Shown here: positions 1 through 8,491 of the stretch, in pieces | How the letters are laid out: each line of letters begins with the position of its first letter | Numbering within the stretch: position 1 is the first letter of the stretch | NCBI RefSeq assembly: GCF_019668485.1 | Contig: NZ_AP024619.1 | Coordinates: 1,363,001 to 1,427,000 of the forward strand | Origin: Gelria sp. Kuro-4 | GTDB taxonomy: Bacteria; Bacillota; DTU030; DUMP01 | Direction: 5' to 3' | Length of the DNA stretch: 64,000 nucleotides | Program-made: the position numbers and the translations under genes | Notes under the pieces: model-generated | Databases searched by the model: none | Told to the model about the DNA's origin: nothing | Seen by the model: only the letters and a program-made list of their open reading frames with translations

Positions 1-1
1 G

Positions 2-709
2 AGTCCGGATGATATCTTCGCCAAGTACGGGGCGGATACGGCCCGGCTCTTCATCCTCTTTGCAGCCCCGCCGGATAAAGACCTGGACTGGAGCGACCAG
101 GGCGTGGAGGGTGCCTGGCGTTTCCTGGGCCGCGTCTGGCGCTTGGTTATGAGCAACAAGGAAGTGTTCAGGCAGAAGGGTGACGGCGGCGGCGGACTGG
201 CGCGGGCGGACCGCGACCTCCGGCGTAAGGTGCACGCCACCTTGAAGAAGGTTACGGAGGACGTGGCTGAACGCTTCAACTTCAACACCGCCATCGCGGC
301 CGTCATGGAGCTGGTCAACGAGATCCACCGCTACCTGGAGCGCGTGCCTGTGGCCGAGCAGAAGGCGGCTGTTGTCCGGGAAGCCTTGGAGATTCTCCTT
401 TTGGTGCTGGCTCCCTTTGTCCCGCACATCACCGAGGAGCTCTGGCACCAGACGGGGCATACCGATAGCATTCACCGCCAGACCTGGCCGCAGTGGGATG
501 AACAGGCGCTGGCCGCCGAAGAGATTACCGTGGTGGTGCAGGTGAACGGCCGCCTGCGCGACAGGATGGTGGTACCGGCCGACAGCGCGGAGGACGAAAT
601 CGAGCGGCTGGCCCTGGGCCTGGACAAGGTACGGGCGCAGCTCGACGGCAAGCGGGTGGTCAAGGTGATCAATGTCCCCGGAAAACTGGTTAACATTGTC
701 GCCCGCTAG
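2..709 (+). CDS. leuS: Leucyl-tRNA synthetase, C-terminal part (5' end outside window)
   Basis: The reading frame is open from base 2 to TAG at 707-709 and gives about 235 residues, so only the 3' third of the gene is present. The start of the visible part reads YGADTARLFILFAAPPD followed by LDWSDQGVEGAWRF, which is the conserved region of class Ia LeuRS between the catalytic core and the anticodon-binding helical domain. The rest matches the anticodon-binding domain (LAPFVPHITEELW) and the small C-terminal domain (VQVNGRLRDRM). The enzyme charges tRNA-Leu in the cytoplasm. Any leucine T-box upstream lies outside the window. A strong terminator follows at 733-767. Confidence 0.97.
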   Translation, partial: SPDDIFAKYGADTARLFILFAAPPDKDLDWSDQGVEGAWRFLGRVWRLVMSNKEVFRQKGDGGGGLARADRDLRRKVHATLKKVTEDVAERFNFNTAIAAVMELVNEIHRYLERVPVAEQKAAVVREALEILLLVLAPFVPHITEELWHQTGHTDSIHRQTWPQWDEQALAAEEITVVVQVNGRLRDRMVVPADSAEDEIERLALGLDKVRAQLDGKRVVKVINVPGKLVNIVAR

Positions 710-732
710 CGGCGGCGACGAGACCCGTCAAT

Positions 733-767
733 GACCCCCGGTACAAAAACCGGCGGGTCCTTTCTTT
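733..767 (+). terminator. Rho-independent terminator of leuS
   Basis: A 10-bp stem (733-742 with 749-759, one bulged C at 754) closes a six-base loop and is followed by CTTTCTTT. It ends the leuS transcript. It also covers an ATG at 731, which argues against that ATG as the start of the next gene. Confidence 0.85.
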
Positions 768-850
768 CGGCGCTGCAGCAGGATTCTTGGCGCAAGGCGC
801 GAATTCAAGAACCTGTCGACTATTGGCTGAGCAAGCAGGGAGGGAGGCAG

Positions 851-1504
851 GTGGGCAACCTGACGCGCACGCAGCAGTACCTGCTCTTCGGCCTGGCCGG
901 GGTGCTCCTTGTGGCGGCCTCGCTGCTTTACTGGCGGCACGTGGCTGCTCCGGAAGCCGTGGTGATTGAACCGCCGCCGGCTGCGGGCCCTGCGGCTCCG
1001 CCCCAGGCGGTGACCGCGCCCGGAGCCGAGGCGGGCGCAGGGGCGGAGCAGCGGGCGGAAGTGGTGGTACATGTGGCCGGGGCGGTGGCCCAAAGCGGGG
1101 TCTACCACCTTGCGGAGGGAAGCCGGGTGGTGGATGCCATAGCGGCGGCGGGCGGCGCCGGCGCCGAGGCGGATGTGGACGCCCTCAACCTGGCCCAACC
1201 CCTGGTGGATGGTCAGAAGGTGTGGGTGCCCAAACGCGGAGAGGTTCCGGCAGCGGGGGCGGCCGGCGCGGCGGCGGGGGCTGTACCCGGGGGCTCGGCG
1301 GGCGGAAGCGGCAAGGTTAACATCAACGCCGCCGGCCTGGCCGAACTTGAGACCCTGCCCGGGATCGGGCCGGCCCTGGCCCAGCGCATCCTGGACTACC
1401 GGGCGGCGCACGGACCTTTTCGCAGCCTGGAGGATCTGAAAAACGTTTCGGGGATCGGCGACAAGAGGTTTGCTGAACTGAAGGACTACATCACACTCTA
1501 CTGA
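851..1504 (+). CDS. comEA: ComEA-type DNA-binding competence protein
   Basis: The protein has 217 residues from GTG 851, which follows AGGGAGG; an in-frame ATG at 731 lies inside the leuS terminator and is rejected. An N-terminal membrane anchor (about residues 9-26) is followed by an Ala/Pro-rich linker. Next comes a SLBB-type domain (VVVHVAGAVAQSGVYHL), then a Gly/Ala linker, then a C-terminal helix-hairpin-helix domain (NINAAGLAELETLPGIG, and VSGIGDKRF). This order is that of ComEA, the surface receptor that binds double-stranded DNA during transformation. No comEB/comEC genes follow here, so in this window the gene stands alone; competence is not otherwise shown. Confidence 0.9.
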   Translation: MGNLTRTQQYLLFGLAGVLLVAASLLYWRHVAAPEAVVIEPPPAAGPAAPPQAVTAPGAEAGAGAEQRAEVVVHVAGAVAQSGVYHLAEGSRVVDAIAAAGGAGAEADVDALNLAQPLVDGQKVWVPKRGEVPAAGAAGAAAGAVPGGSAGGSGKVNINAAGLAELETLPGIGPALAQRILDYRAAHGPFRSLEDLKNVSGIGDKRFAELKDYITLY

Positions 1505-1545
1505 GAGGGGGTCGCCTGGGACCGGCCGGCCTGCTCCAGGCGCTG

Positions 1546-2586
1546 GTGCGGACCAGCAAGCGCATGCAGTGGGAAGAGATACGCCGGAGCGCCAAGGAGA
1601 AACTGGAAGGAATCTGCCGCCTCTGTCGGGTGTGCGACGGGCGGGCCTGCGCCGGCGAGGTGCCCGGCATGGGTGGCGTCGGCAGCGGGACGGCGGCGCT
1701 GAACAACTACGAGGCGCTGCGCCGCCTTCGGCTCAACCTGCGCACGCTCCACGGGGTGAGCGAGCCGGATCTCTCCACGCAGCTTTTCGGCCGCCGCCTC
1801 GCCCTGCCGGTGCTGGGGGCTGCTGTGGCCGGGGTGAAGGTGAATTTCGGCGGGCGGTTGAGTGAGGAGGAGTTTGTTACCGCGCAGGTGCAGGGAGCAG
1901 TAGCCGCGGGAACGCTGGCCTTCACCGGCGACGGGCCGGTGCCCGAGGTGTACCAGGCGGGGCTCAAGGCCATCCGTTCGGCGGGCGGCGCCGGCATCGC
2001 CGTCATCAAGCCGCGCCTGCCGGAAGAGATCCTGGCGCGCGTGCGGCAGGCCGAGGCGGCAGGTGTGCTGGCGGTGGGCATCGACGTGGACGCCGCCGGC
2101 CTGGTGAACATGCGCCGCGCCGGGCAACCGGTAGGGCCCCTGGCGCCGGAGGTGCTGCGGGCGATCTGCGCCGCCACCCGCCTGCCGGTGGTGGTGAAGG
2201 GCGTCATGACGCCCGCTGAGGCGGAGCTGGCGCTGGAGGCGGGCGCGGCCGGCATTGTGGTTTCCAACCACGGCGGGCGGGCGCTGGACCACACGCCGGG
2301 GACGGCGGAGGTGCTCCCGGCGATTGCCCGCGCTGTGAAGGGCAAGCTCCTTGTTCTGGCCGACGGCGGCGTGCGCAGCGGGGTGGATGTGCTCAAGTTC
2401 CTGGCCTTGGGGGCGGATGCCGTGCTGGTGGGCCGGCCGGTGGTGTGGGCGGCCTTCGGCGGCGGCGCCGCCGGGGTGCAGGCGCTGTACGAAAAACTGG
2501 CCGAGGAGCTTCAAGCGGCCTTGATCCTCACCGGTTGCCCGCGGCCGGCGGCGGCCGGGCCGGCCCAGCTATTCGCCGCTGATTAG
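1546..2586 (+). CDS. FMN-dependent alpha-hydroxy-acid dehydrogenase with Cys-rich N-terminus
   Basis: The protein has 346 residues from GTG 1546; ATG 1564 is an alternative, and neither has a clear ribosome binding site. It has the TIM-barrel signature of the glycolate oxidase/lactate dehydrogenase (LldD) family: IDVDAAG, VVVKGVM with the FMN lysine, VVSNHGGRALDHTPG with the catalytic His and substrate Arg, then LADGGVRSG and VLVGRP for the FMN phosphate. It probably oxidises a 2-hydroxy acid to a 2-oxo acid. The N-terminus carries CRLCRVCDGRACAG, which classical oxidases lack; related proteins of anaerobes carry such cysteines, possibly for redox coupling. An electron acceptor other than oxygen is likely, by inference. 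It is about 40 bases downstream of comEA and ends at its own terminator. Confidence 0.88.
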   Translation: MRTSKRMQWEEIRRSAKEKLEGICRLCRVCDGRACAGEVPGMGGVGSGTAALNNYEALRRLRLNLRTLHGVSEPDLSTQLFGRRLALPVLGAAVAGVKVNFGGRLSEEEFVTAQVQGAVAAGTLAFTGDGPVPEVYQAGLKAIRSAGGAGIAVIKPRLPEEILARVRQAEAAGVLAVGIDVDAAGLVNMRRAGQPVGPLAPEVLRAICAATRLPVVVKGVMTPAEAELALEAGAAGIVVSNHGGRALDHTPGTAEVLPAIARAVKGKLLVLADGGVRSGVDVLKFLALGADAVLVGRPVVWAAFGGGAAGVQALYEKLAEELQAALILTGCPRPAAAGPAQLFAAD

Positions 2587-2603
2587 CGGTTGGAGAAACG
2601 AAG

Positions 2604-2634
2604 CGGCACCCCCGCGACGGGAGTGCCGTTTTTG
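2604..2634 (+). terminator. Rho-independent terminator after the hydroxyacid dehydrogenase
   Basis: The stem 2604-2613 pairs with 2619-2628 with one mismatch and is followed by TTTTT. It lies 18 bases after the stop codon. Confidence 0.85.
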
Positions 2635-2708
2635 CGCGCCGGAGATAAGATGTGATCCCGACCAGCTGGTGGCCGAGCTGCGCGGTGACAGTGAGGAGGG
2701 GTGCACTC

Positions 2709-2927
2709 TTACTGCTCATCCTGAGGGGGTGCTGGGGGCGGCGTGTAGGGTGGTGCAGCGGAGGCCGGCGGCTGGGAGCCCGCGATGCGCTCCAGGGCGT
2801 CGGCGCAGCGCTTGGTGGAGGTGGCCAGGAGCCAGAAGAGGTAGATGCTGAAAACGGTAAGACCGAGGGTGAGGAGAAACCAAAAGAAGCCGAAGATGGG
2901 GAAGGCAAAAGTGAAGGCTCGGCTCAC
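2709..2927 (-). CDS. Small single-pass membrane protein, unknown function
   Basis: This 72-residue protein starts at GTG 2927, with AGGAG a good distance upstream. Residues 5-35 form a very hydrophobic segment (FTFAFPIFGFFWFLLTLG and onward), followed by a short polar helix with one Cys and a Pro/Ala-rich tail (PPYTPPPAPP). It is isolated on the minus strand between two plus-strand genes. I do not recognise the family. The strong ribosome binding site and clear membrane segment favour a real gene over chance. Confidence 0.6.
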   Translation of the reverse strand: MSRAFTFAFPIFGFFWFLLTLGLTVFSIYLFWLLATSTKRCADALERIAGSQPPASAAPPYTPPPAPPQDEQ

Positions 2928-3120
2928 AGGAACTCTCCTTTCGCGTGCAGGTTAAGCCCGGCAGTGCGCCGCCCGGCGCGCCGGGGCTTCTTTACTTATT
3001 TCGGCAGGCGGAGAAGATTTCCTGTGTCGGCCCTAAAAAGGGCTTTTCCTCTTGTCACAAAAGGCGGCTGCGAATTGTTATAGAAGTGAAAGGAAGTCGC
3101 GACTCGACCTTTCCGAGGGG

Positions 3121-3633
3121 GTGGCAGGGATCACCGAGGCATCGTTCCGCGCGCTGTTCGAGGCCCACTACGCTTCCCTCTGCCGCCGTCTGGCCCTTCT
3201 GATGGGTGACCCCTCCCTGGCCGAGGACGTGGTACAGGAGGCCTTCCTTAAGCTCTACCGCTCACCCCCAGCGGAGCTGACGAACCCCGGCGCCTGGCTG
3301 GCCCGGGTGGCCGTTAACCTGGCTTACAACCGCCTCCGGCGGGAGGGGCGGCGCGGCCCGCTGGAAGCGCGGGCCGGCGCCCAGGAAGCCGTCCAGACGG
3401 CACCTTCACCCGAAGAGGAGCTCATGGCAAAAGAAAAGCAGGTACAGGTGCGGGCGGCGCTCACGGCGCTCACGGCGCGCGACCGGCTGGCCCTGATACT
3501 GCGTTACTCCGGTTACAGTTACGCCGAGATCGCCGCCGTGATCGGGGTGGCGGCGGGCTCCGTCGGAACCATTCTCGCCCGGGCGCAGCGCAGCTTCCGT
3601 CTGGCGTACTTAGCGAAGGAGGGGATGAGATGA
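3121..3633 (+). CDS. ECF-family RNA polymerase sigma factor
   Basis: The protein has about 170 residues from GTG 3121; the frame is open further up to a TTG at 3052, but homology starts near ASFRALFEAHYASL. Region 2 (LAEDVVQEAFLKLYR) and region 4 (LTARDRLALILRYSGYSYAEIAAVIGVAAGSVGTILARA, with the helix-turn-helix) are both clear. The stop overlaps the start of the anti-sigma gene (ATGA), a typical translationally coupled pair. Such a sigma factor usually directs its own operon, here the anti-sigma gene and an ABC exporter, in response to an envelope signal. Confidence 0.9.
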   Translation: MAGITEASFRALFEAHYASLCRRLALLMGDPSLAEDVVQEAFLKLYRSPPAELTNPGAWLARVAVNLAYNRLRREGRRGPLEARAGAQEAVQTAPSPEEELMAKEKQVQVRAALTALTARDRLALILRYSGYSYAEIAAVIGVAAGSVGTILARAQRSFRLAYLAKEGMR

Positions 3634-4793
3634 CGGTGTGCGATCGAGGTCGACTCATGGCTTATCTGGACGGCGAGCTTGCGGCGGATCAGCAGGCGGA
3701 GCTTGAGGCGCATCTTCGGACCTGCTCCTCCTGCCGGGCCGACTTGGCGGAACTCAGGGCGGAGAAGGACAGTGTCAGCCGGATCTTGGCGGACTACGAG
3801 GCTCAATTAGCCCAACAACCCTTCCGCAGCGATGCTGCCTGGCGGCGCTGGTGCACCCGCCGGGAGCGGCATGGGTGGAAGAACAGTAGGAACACGAAAC
3901 AAGGAGTGAGGGAAATGTTCTATCGTGTGCGGCGGGGCGTGGCGGCGGCCGCGGCCTGCGCCCTGGTGGCCGGGGCGTTGTCCTTTGCGCCCTTCAGGGC
4001 GGCGGCGGCCAATTTCCTGCAGGTGTTCCGGGTGGAGCGCCTGCAGGCAGTGGAGGTCAGTCGAGCGGATATAGAGAGCGTCTTGGATGAGCTGCGGCAG
4101 AAGGGCGGTGCGGCGAGCTTAGGGGAGCTCGGCCGGGTGGAAACAGTGCAGGAAGGCTCAGCCCGGAAAATCAGTTCCTGGGCGGAAGCCGGCCGGGTGC
4201 TGGGGCGCGAACTCCCGGTGCCGAAGCTGCCTGCTCCTTTAGGCCTGAAGGAAGAGTACGCTGCCTTCGACTATTCCCCGGCCTTCACCCTGAGCTTCAC
4301 ACTCACCCCAAAGATGAACGAGGCGCTCCAGGCTTTGGGGAGCAAAAAGCTTCTGCCGGCGGCGGTTCTGGGCAAAAAGTTTTCCCTGCACTTCCCGGGG
4401 TTGGTCAGGGTTCACTACGCGCGGCCGCGGCAGGATAAAGCCGGCCCGAATCAGCCCCACTATTTATCGCTGGCCTTTTTTAACGCGCCCGAGCTGCGGG
4501 TGCCGGAAGGGGTTGACGTAGAGGAACTGCGCAGCATCCTTTTGGATCTGCCGATACTGCCAAGCGATCTGCGCCAGCGCCTGGCGGCGGTGCGCGACTG
4601 GCAGCACACCCTTCCTGTTCCGAACCTGGAGGGCGGGCTGCACGAGGTGCGCATCGGCGATACCACCGGACTGGGTGGCGAAGAGCACGGCCAGGTCCAG
4701 CTCATGTGGCAGCGGGGCGGCCTGTGGCACCTCCTCAACGCCGATAACCTCAGCCTGGAGCAGGCTGCGGCCATCGCCGCGAGCTTAGAGTAA
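3630..4793 (+). CDS. Anti-sigma factor with zinc-finger (zf-HC2) domain and large extracytoplasmic domain
   Basis: The protein has 387 residues and overlaps the sigma gene by four bases. Residues 1-45 form the zf-HC2 anti-sigma domain, with the ligand pattern H-x3-C-x2-C in AHLRTCSSCRADL. A membrane segment follows at about residues 103-123 (VAAAAACALVAGALSF). The C-terminal 260 residues are outside the membrane and resemble no domain I can name with certainty; they end in a part that may read a lipid or envelope state. It is expected to hold the ECF sigma factor inactive at the membrane until signalled. Confidence 0.85.
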   Translation: MTVCDRGRLMAYLDGELAADQQAELEAHLRTCSSCRADLAELRAEKDSVSRILADYEAQLAQQPFRSDAAWRRWCTRRERHGWKNSRNTKQGVREMFYRVRRGVAAAAACALVAGALSFAPFRAAAANFLQVFRVERLQAVEVSRADIESVLDELRQKGGAASLGELGRVETVQEGSARKISSWAEAGRVLGRELPVPKLPAPLGLKEEYAAFDYSPAFTLSFTLTPKMNEALQALGSKKLLPAAVLGKKFSLHFPGLVRVHYARPRQDKAGPNQPHYLSLAFFNAPELRVPEGVDVEELRSILLDLPILPSDLRQRLAAVRDWQHTLPVPNLEGGLHEVRIGDTTGLGGEEHGQVQLMWQRGGLWHLLNADNLSLEQAAAIAASLE

Positions 4794-4795
4794 AG

Positions 4796-5734
4796 ATGGC
4801 GGCCATCGAGACCTTTGCCTTGACCAAAGAGTATGTGCAGGGCGGCGGCTGCCGCGACGTGTCCCTGACGGTGGGCCGGAGGGAGATCTTCGGGCTCCTC
4901 GGCCCCAACGGGGCCGGCAAGAGCACCCTGGTGAAGACCCTGGTCGGCCTCCTTAAGCCGACGGGCGGCCGGGCCCTCATCCTGGGCCGGCCGCTCGGGG
5001 ATCTGGCAGCGCGCCGGCGCATCGGCTTCCTGCCTGAGAGCTTCGCCTATCAGCCCTGGCTTTCGGCCCGCGAACTCCTGGCCTTCCACGGGGCGCTGGC
5101 CGGTCTCAGCCGGGAGGAGACCAAGCAGCGCAGCGCGGCGGTGCTGGACTTGGTCGGCCTCCGGGAGGTACCCGGCCGGATCGGCACCTTCAGCAAGGGG
5201 ATGCGCCAGCGCTTGGGGCTGGCCTGCGCCCTCGTCGCCGACCCGGAGCTCGTCTTTCTCGATGAGCCCACCTCGGCCCTGGATCCTTTGGGGCGGCGTG
5301 CGGTGCGCGAACTGCTCCTCCGCCTCAAGGCCCAGGGGAAGACCGTGTTCCTCAACAGCCACCTGCTGAGCGAGGTGGAACTGATCTGCGACCGGGTGGC
5401 GGTGATTAAGGGCGGTGCGGTCATCTACCAGGGCGAGCTCTCGGGACTTCTGGCCGGCGCCCGGCGGGTGGAGCTGAAGCTGGGCGCTGTTTCGGAGGGG
5501 GTGCGCCGGGTGCTGGCCACCTTTGACCCGGCCTATGCGCTGACCGGACGCCTGGTCACCTTGAACGTTGCCACGGAGCAGGTCCCGGCGCTGGTGCAGG
5601 CACTGGTTGCGGCGGGGGCCGCGCTGTATGAGGTGAAGCCGGCCGCCGGCACACTGGAGGATGCTTTTGTGGAACTGGTCGGTACGGGGGGAGGTGGCGC
5701 AGATGGGGACCATCCTGCGCTTCACTCTGCATGA
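4796..5734 (+). CDS. ABC transporter ATP-binding protein (exporter type)
   Basis: The protein has 312 residues. Walker A is GLLGPNGAGKST, the signature loop is the atypical FSKGMRQRLGLA, Walker B is LVFLDEP, and the switch His is in NSHLLSEVE. The family (DrrA/NatA/BcrA-like) energises export or membrane remodelling through an ABC-2 permease. It begins two bases after the anti-sigma stop and its end overlaps the permease start by 32 bases, so sigma, anti-sigma, ATPase and permease form one operon. Control by the upstream ECF sigma factor is inferred from position. Confidence 0.93.
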   Translation: MAAIETFALTKEYVQGGGCRDVSLTVGRREIFGLLGPNGAGKSTLVKTLVGLLKPTGGRALILGRPLGDLAARRRIGFLPESFAYQPWLSARELLAFHGALAGLSREETKQRSAAVLDLVGLREVPGRIGTFSKGMRQRLGLACALVADPELVFLDEPTSALDPLGRRAVRELLLRLKAQGKTVFLNSHLLSEVELICDRVAVIKGGAVIYQGELSGLLAGARRVELKLGAVSEGVRRVLATFDPAYALTGRLVTLNVATEQVPALVQALVAAGAALYEVKPAAGTLEDAFVELVGTGGGGADGDHPALHSA

Positions 5735-6548
5735 GGCGGTGCGCAAACGCCTGGTGCTGTTGGTGATCCTCCTCACGGTGGGCTTCCTTCTCCTCTACGG
5801 CTGGGGGGTGCACCGCGCCCTGGCGCTGCAGGCGGGGACGCACGCGGCGGACGATTGGTCCGCCCGGCTGAACCGCGCCGGAACGGCGGCGGCCCTCCTC
5901 AGCATCGGCCTCTACTTCGCCAACTTCCTCACCGCTTTCCTTACCATAGTGATGATGAGCGGAGCGCTGGCCGGGGAGGTGGAAAGCGGTACGGTGCACG
6001 CCGTCTTGGCGCGTCCCATCACCCGGCGCAGCTTTGTTTTGGGTAAGTTCGCCGGTTACCTGGTCCTCAGCCTGGCCTACGCGGCGGCGCTCTTCTTGAC
6101 CATGCTGACCCTGGTGCGGCCCTACCTGCCGCTTTTTTACGATGACGTTCTCGCCGGGCTCGGCATTTTTCTCCTGCAGCCTGTGGTGCTGGCGGCGCTT
6201 ACCTTAGCCGCCTCGGCGTTCCTCTCTACGCTGAACGCCGGCGTTCTCCTGGTTTCCCTCTACGGCTTCGGCATTGTAGGCGGTATGTTGGAACAAATCG
6301 GCACCGGCATGAGGCAACCGGTGCTGCAGAACATCGGCATCTTTTCCAGCCTGGTGATGCCGGCCGACGCCCTCTACCGCAAGGCAATCGCGGCCCTCTT
6401 CGACACCCTCAGCAGGTTGGTGGGATCCTACGGCAACCCCTTCGCCGCTGCAGGCGAGCCGAGCACGGCCATGCTCGTCTGGGCGGTGGTCTATGCCGGA
6501 GCGGCGGTGGGGCTGGCGGTGTATGCGTTTGAGCAGCGGGATTTATAG
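5703..6548 (+). CDS. ABC-2 family transporter permease
   Basis: The protein has 281 residues from ATG 5703, which follows a strong GGGGGAGG; the frame runs open to ATG 5661 but that start has no site. It shows about six membrane segments, beginning with RLVLLVILLTVGFLLLYGWG, and the motif ESGTVHAVLARPITRRSFVLGKF typical of NosY/ABC-2 permeases. It pairs with the ATPase just upstream. The substrate is unknown. Confidence 0.9.
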   Translation: MGTILRFTLHEAVRKRLVLLVILLTVGFLLLYGWGVHRALALQAGTHAADDWSARLNRAGTAAALLSIGLYFANFLTAFLTIVMMSGALAGEVESGTVHAVLARPITRRSFVLGKFAGYLVLSLAYAAALFLTMLTLVRPYLPLFYDDVLAGLGIFLLQPVVLAALTLAASAFLSTLNAGVLLVSLYGFGIVGGMLEQIGTGMRQPVLQNIGIFSSLVMPADALYRKAIAALFDTLSRLVGSYGNPFAAAGEPSTAMLVWAVVYAGAAVGLAVYAFEQRDL

Positions 6549-6552
6549 GTAT

Positions 6553-6801
6553 GGGGACAGGTCGGCAGTTCGGGGCTTAGGTGAGGGTCCGACCTGTCCC
6601 CATGGCCACCTGCGGCTGCGTTTCTCGCGCTGGCTGGGTGTGCCGTGGAGGCTGCTGCAGTCTTTTGAGGTGGGGGACAGGTCGGCAATTCAAGGGGTTG
6701 AGTGGGGGACAGGTCGGCAATTCGGGGCAGGTGTTGAGGGCCCGACCTGTCCCCATGCCCGACCTGTCCCCATGGCCACCCGCGGCTGCGTTTCTCGCGC
6801 T
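6553..6801 (+). repeat. Cluster of REP-like inverted repeats (GGGGACAGGTCGG)
   Basis: Six copies of the 13-mer GGGGACAGGTCGG lie in 220 bases. Three are in plus orientation (near 6553, 6673, 6705) and three inverted (6589-6601, 6742-6754, 6759-6771). A 32-base direct repeat beginning CATGGCCACC and ending TCTCGCGCTG follows copies 2 and 6 (about 6600-6631 and 6770-6801) with one mismatch. Opposed copies can fold into long hairpins. Such GGGGACAGG/CCTGTCCCC palindromes are typical of REP sequences spread by REP-associated tyrosine transposases; no such transposase is in the window. Confidence 0.75.
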
Positions 6802-6864
6802 GAAAGAGGGTGCCTTGAAGCTGCGTGGACTTCCCCTGCTTACGCCGCAAGCTTGCCCTGACCC

Positions 6865-7719
6865 TCAGATCACGATCCGTGGGTAGAGCTTAGCGGCGAT
6901 CACCTGGATCACCACGGTGGCCCCGAGGAGCACCAACCAGTCATGGCCTGCCTGAGGCATGGCGCCTCCCAGCAGGTAGCCGCGGAGCAGGTTGACCACA
7001 TAACTCAAGGGGTTGACGGTCGCCAGCAGCTGAAGCCAGGTGGGCATGATGGCGATGGGGTATAGGGCGTTACTGGCAAAAAAGAGCGGCATCGTTATCA
7101 CCTGGCCGATACCCATGAAGCGTTCCCTGGTTTTCACGAGGGCGGCAAAAATCATCGAGAGGGTGGCGAAAAAGGAAGCCCCGACCACCACTGTCAGCAT
7201 ACTGAGGGCCACGCGGCCCAGGTGCCAGCGCAGGTCCAACCTTAGAACGACGGCAAGGAGAAGGATAATGACCACCTGGGCGAGGGCGCGCACCCCGGCG
7301 CCCAGGGCCTTGCCGGTGACAAAGGCGGCCCGAGGCACCGGCATGGCCAGCAGCTTTTGCAGGATACCCTGGTCGCGGTCCCAGATGATGCTGAGGCCGT
7401 AGAAAATGGCGATGAACATCATGGACTGGGCCAGGATGCCCGGCGTCATAAAGGTTTGGTAGTCGACATTGCCGGTTGGGATGGCGCGGATGCGAGAAAA
7501 GGCCTGCCCAAAGATCAGGAGCCACAGTGCCGGCTGCACGGCGCGGGTAAACAGTTCGGTGGGATCATGCCGCAACTTGCGGATTTCCATTTCCGCTACG
7601 GCCAGCGAGCCGACTAGGTAAGCGCCGATGGCTTCCGGCAGCGCTGAGGGGCATACCTCCGCCGGGGTATCACTTTCAACGGAAACGCTGGAGGCGACGG
7701 CGCATTTGGCGTGTTTCAC
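6865..7719 (-). CDS. ABC-2 family transporter permease (DrrB-like)
   Basis: The protein has about 284 residues from GTG 7719, overlapping the end of the ATPase gene; the frame is open to 7770. It has six membrane segments and the DrrB/NodJ-type pattern: AVQPALWLLIFGQAF, TFMTPGILAQSMMF, and near the end PLSYVVNLLRGYLLGG. It is the membrane half of a daunorubicin-resistance-type exporter or lipid/drug efflux pump. The overlap with the ATPase shows co-translation. Confidence 0.92.
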   Translation of the reverse strand: MKHAKCAVASSVSVESDTPAEVCPSALPEAIGAYLVGSLAVAEMEIRKLRHDPTELFTRAVQPALWLLIFGQAFSRIRAIPTGNVDYQTFMTPGILAQSMMFIAIFYGLSIIWDRDQGILQKLLAMPVPRAAFVTGKALGAGVRALAQVVIILLLAVVLRLDLRWHLGRVALSMLTVVVGASFFATLSMIFAALVKTRERFMGIGQVITMPLFFASNALYPIAIMPTWLQLLATVNPLSYVVNLLRGYLLGGAMPQAGHDWLVLLGATVVIQVIAAKLYPRIVI

Positions 7720-8476
7720 GAAAATCACCCCCTGACTCCAACTGGTTGCCGGTGAAATAAGTAAAGACATCCTCCAAGGTGGCTTGGGGCTTGCCTGTCT
7801 GGTTTTTCAGCTCGGCCGGCGTTCCCTGAGCAACAATCCGTCCCTGGTTCATGATGGCCACGCGCTGGCAGGCGGCTTCTGCTTCTTCCATATAGTGGGT
7901 TGTGAGCACCACCGTGAGGCCCGTTTCTTGGCGCAGCAGCTCCAGGACGTGCCAGACGGTGTGCCTGGCCACGGGATCCAGCCCTACGGTGGGTTCATCC
8001 AGGATCAAGATCCGGGGCCGGTGCAGAACGGCCTGGCCGATTTCCAAGCGGCGCACCATGCCGCCTGAATATTCCCGCACCAGGCGTGCGGCCGCCTCTT
8101 CCAGGTCGAGCAGGGCCAGGACTTCGCCAATCCGCTTTTCCCGCTCTTGAGCAGGAATACGGAGCAGCTTAGCAAAAAACAGCAGGTTTTCGTACCCGGT
8201 GAGGGTGCCGTCGGCCGAAAGGGCCTGCGGTACGTAGCCGATGAGCCGGCGGACCAGGGCCCCCTGGCGGCTGACGTCCATACCCTCGACCTTTATCTGG
8301 CCGGCGGTGGGCGGCAACAGCGTGGTCAGTATGCGGATGGTGGTCGTTTTGCCGGCTCCGTTGGGACCTAAGAGGCCGAAGACCTCACCCTCTTCGACGT
8401 TAAAGGTGATGCCCGCCACGGCCTCATGGCTGCCGAAACGCTTCACCAGGTCTTTAACGGTTATTGCCGCACACAT
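7676..8476 (-). CDS. ABC transporter ATP-binding protein (DrrA-like)
   Basis: The protein has 266 residues from ATG 8476. Walker A is GLLGPNGAGKTTT, the signature is YSGGMVRRLEIG, Walker B is ILILDEPTVGLDP, and the H-loop is TTHYMEEAE. The sequence matches the DrrA/CcmA group of drug-export ATPases. It lies 15 bases after the MarR gene on the same strand, so the pump is probably repressed by that regulator and induced by its ligand. Confidence 0.94.
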   Translation of the reverse strand: MCAAITVKDLVKRFGSHEAVAGITFNVEEGEVFGLLGPNGAGKTTTIRILTTLLPPTAGQIKVEGMDVSRQGALVRRLIGYVPQALSADGTLTGYENLLFFAKLLRIPAQEREKRIGEVLALLDLEEAAARLVREYSGGMVRRLEIGQAVLHRPRILILDEPTVGLDPVARHTVWHVLELLRQETGLTVVLTTHYMEEAEAACQRVAIMNQGRIVAQGTPAELKNQTGKPQATLEDVFTYFTGNQLESGGDFRETRQMRRRLQRFR

Positions 8477-8491
8477 GAAAAGACCTTCTTT

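Noticed and set aside
731-850. Upstream ATG start for the ComEA frame, adding 40 residues
   Set aside because: The ATG lies inside the leuS terminator and has no ribosome binding site; GTG 851 has AGGGAGG and gives a usual ComEA N-terminus.
4460-5776. A 438-residue minus-strand frame across the anti-sigma and ABC genes
   Set aside because: Shadow of clear plus-strand genes; low-complexity translation and no ribosome binding site.
6493-6886. Several short frames on both strands across the REP-like array
   Set aside because: Their translations only repeat the array (for example GDRSA and RPVPM units); this is repeat DNA and not coding.
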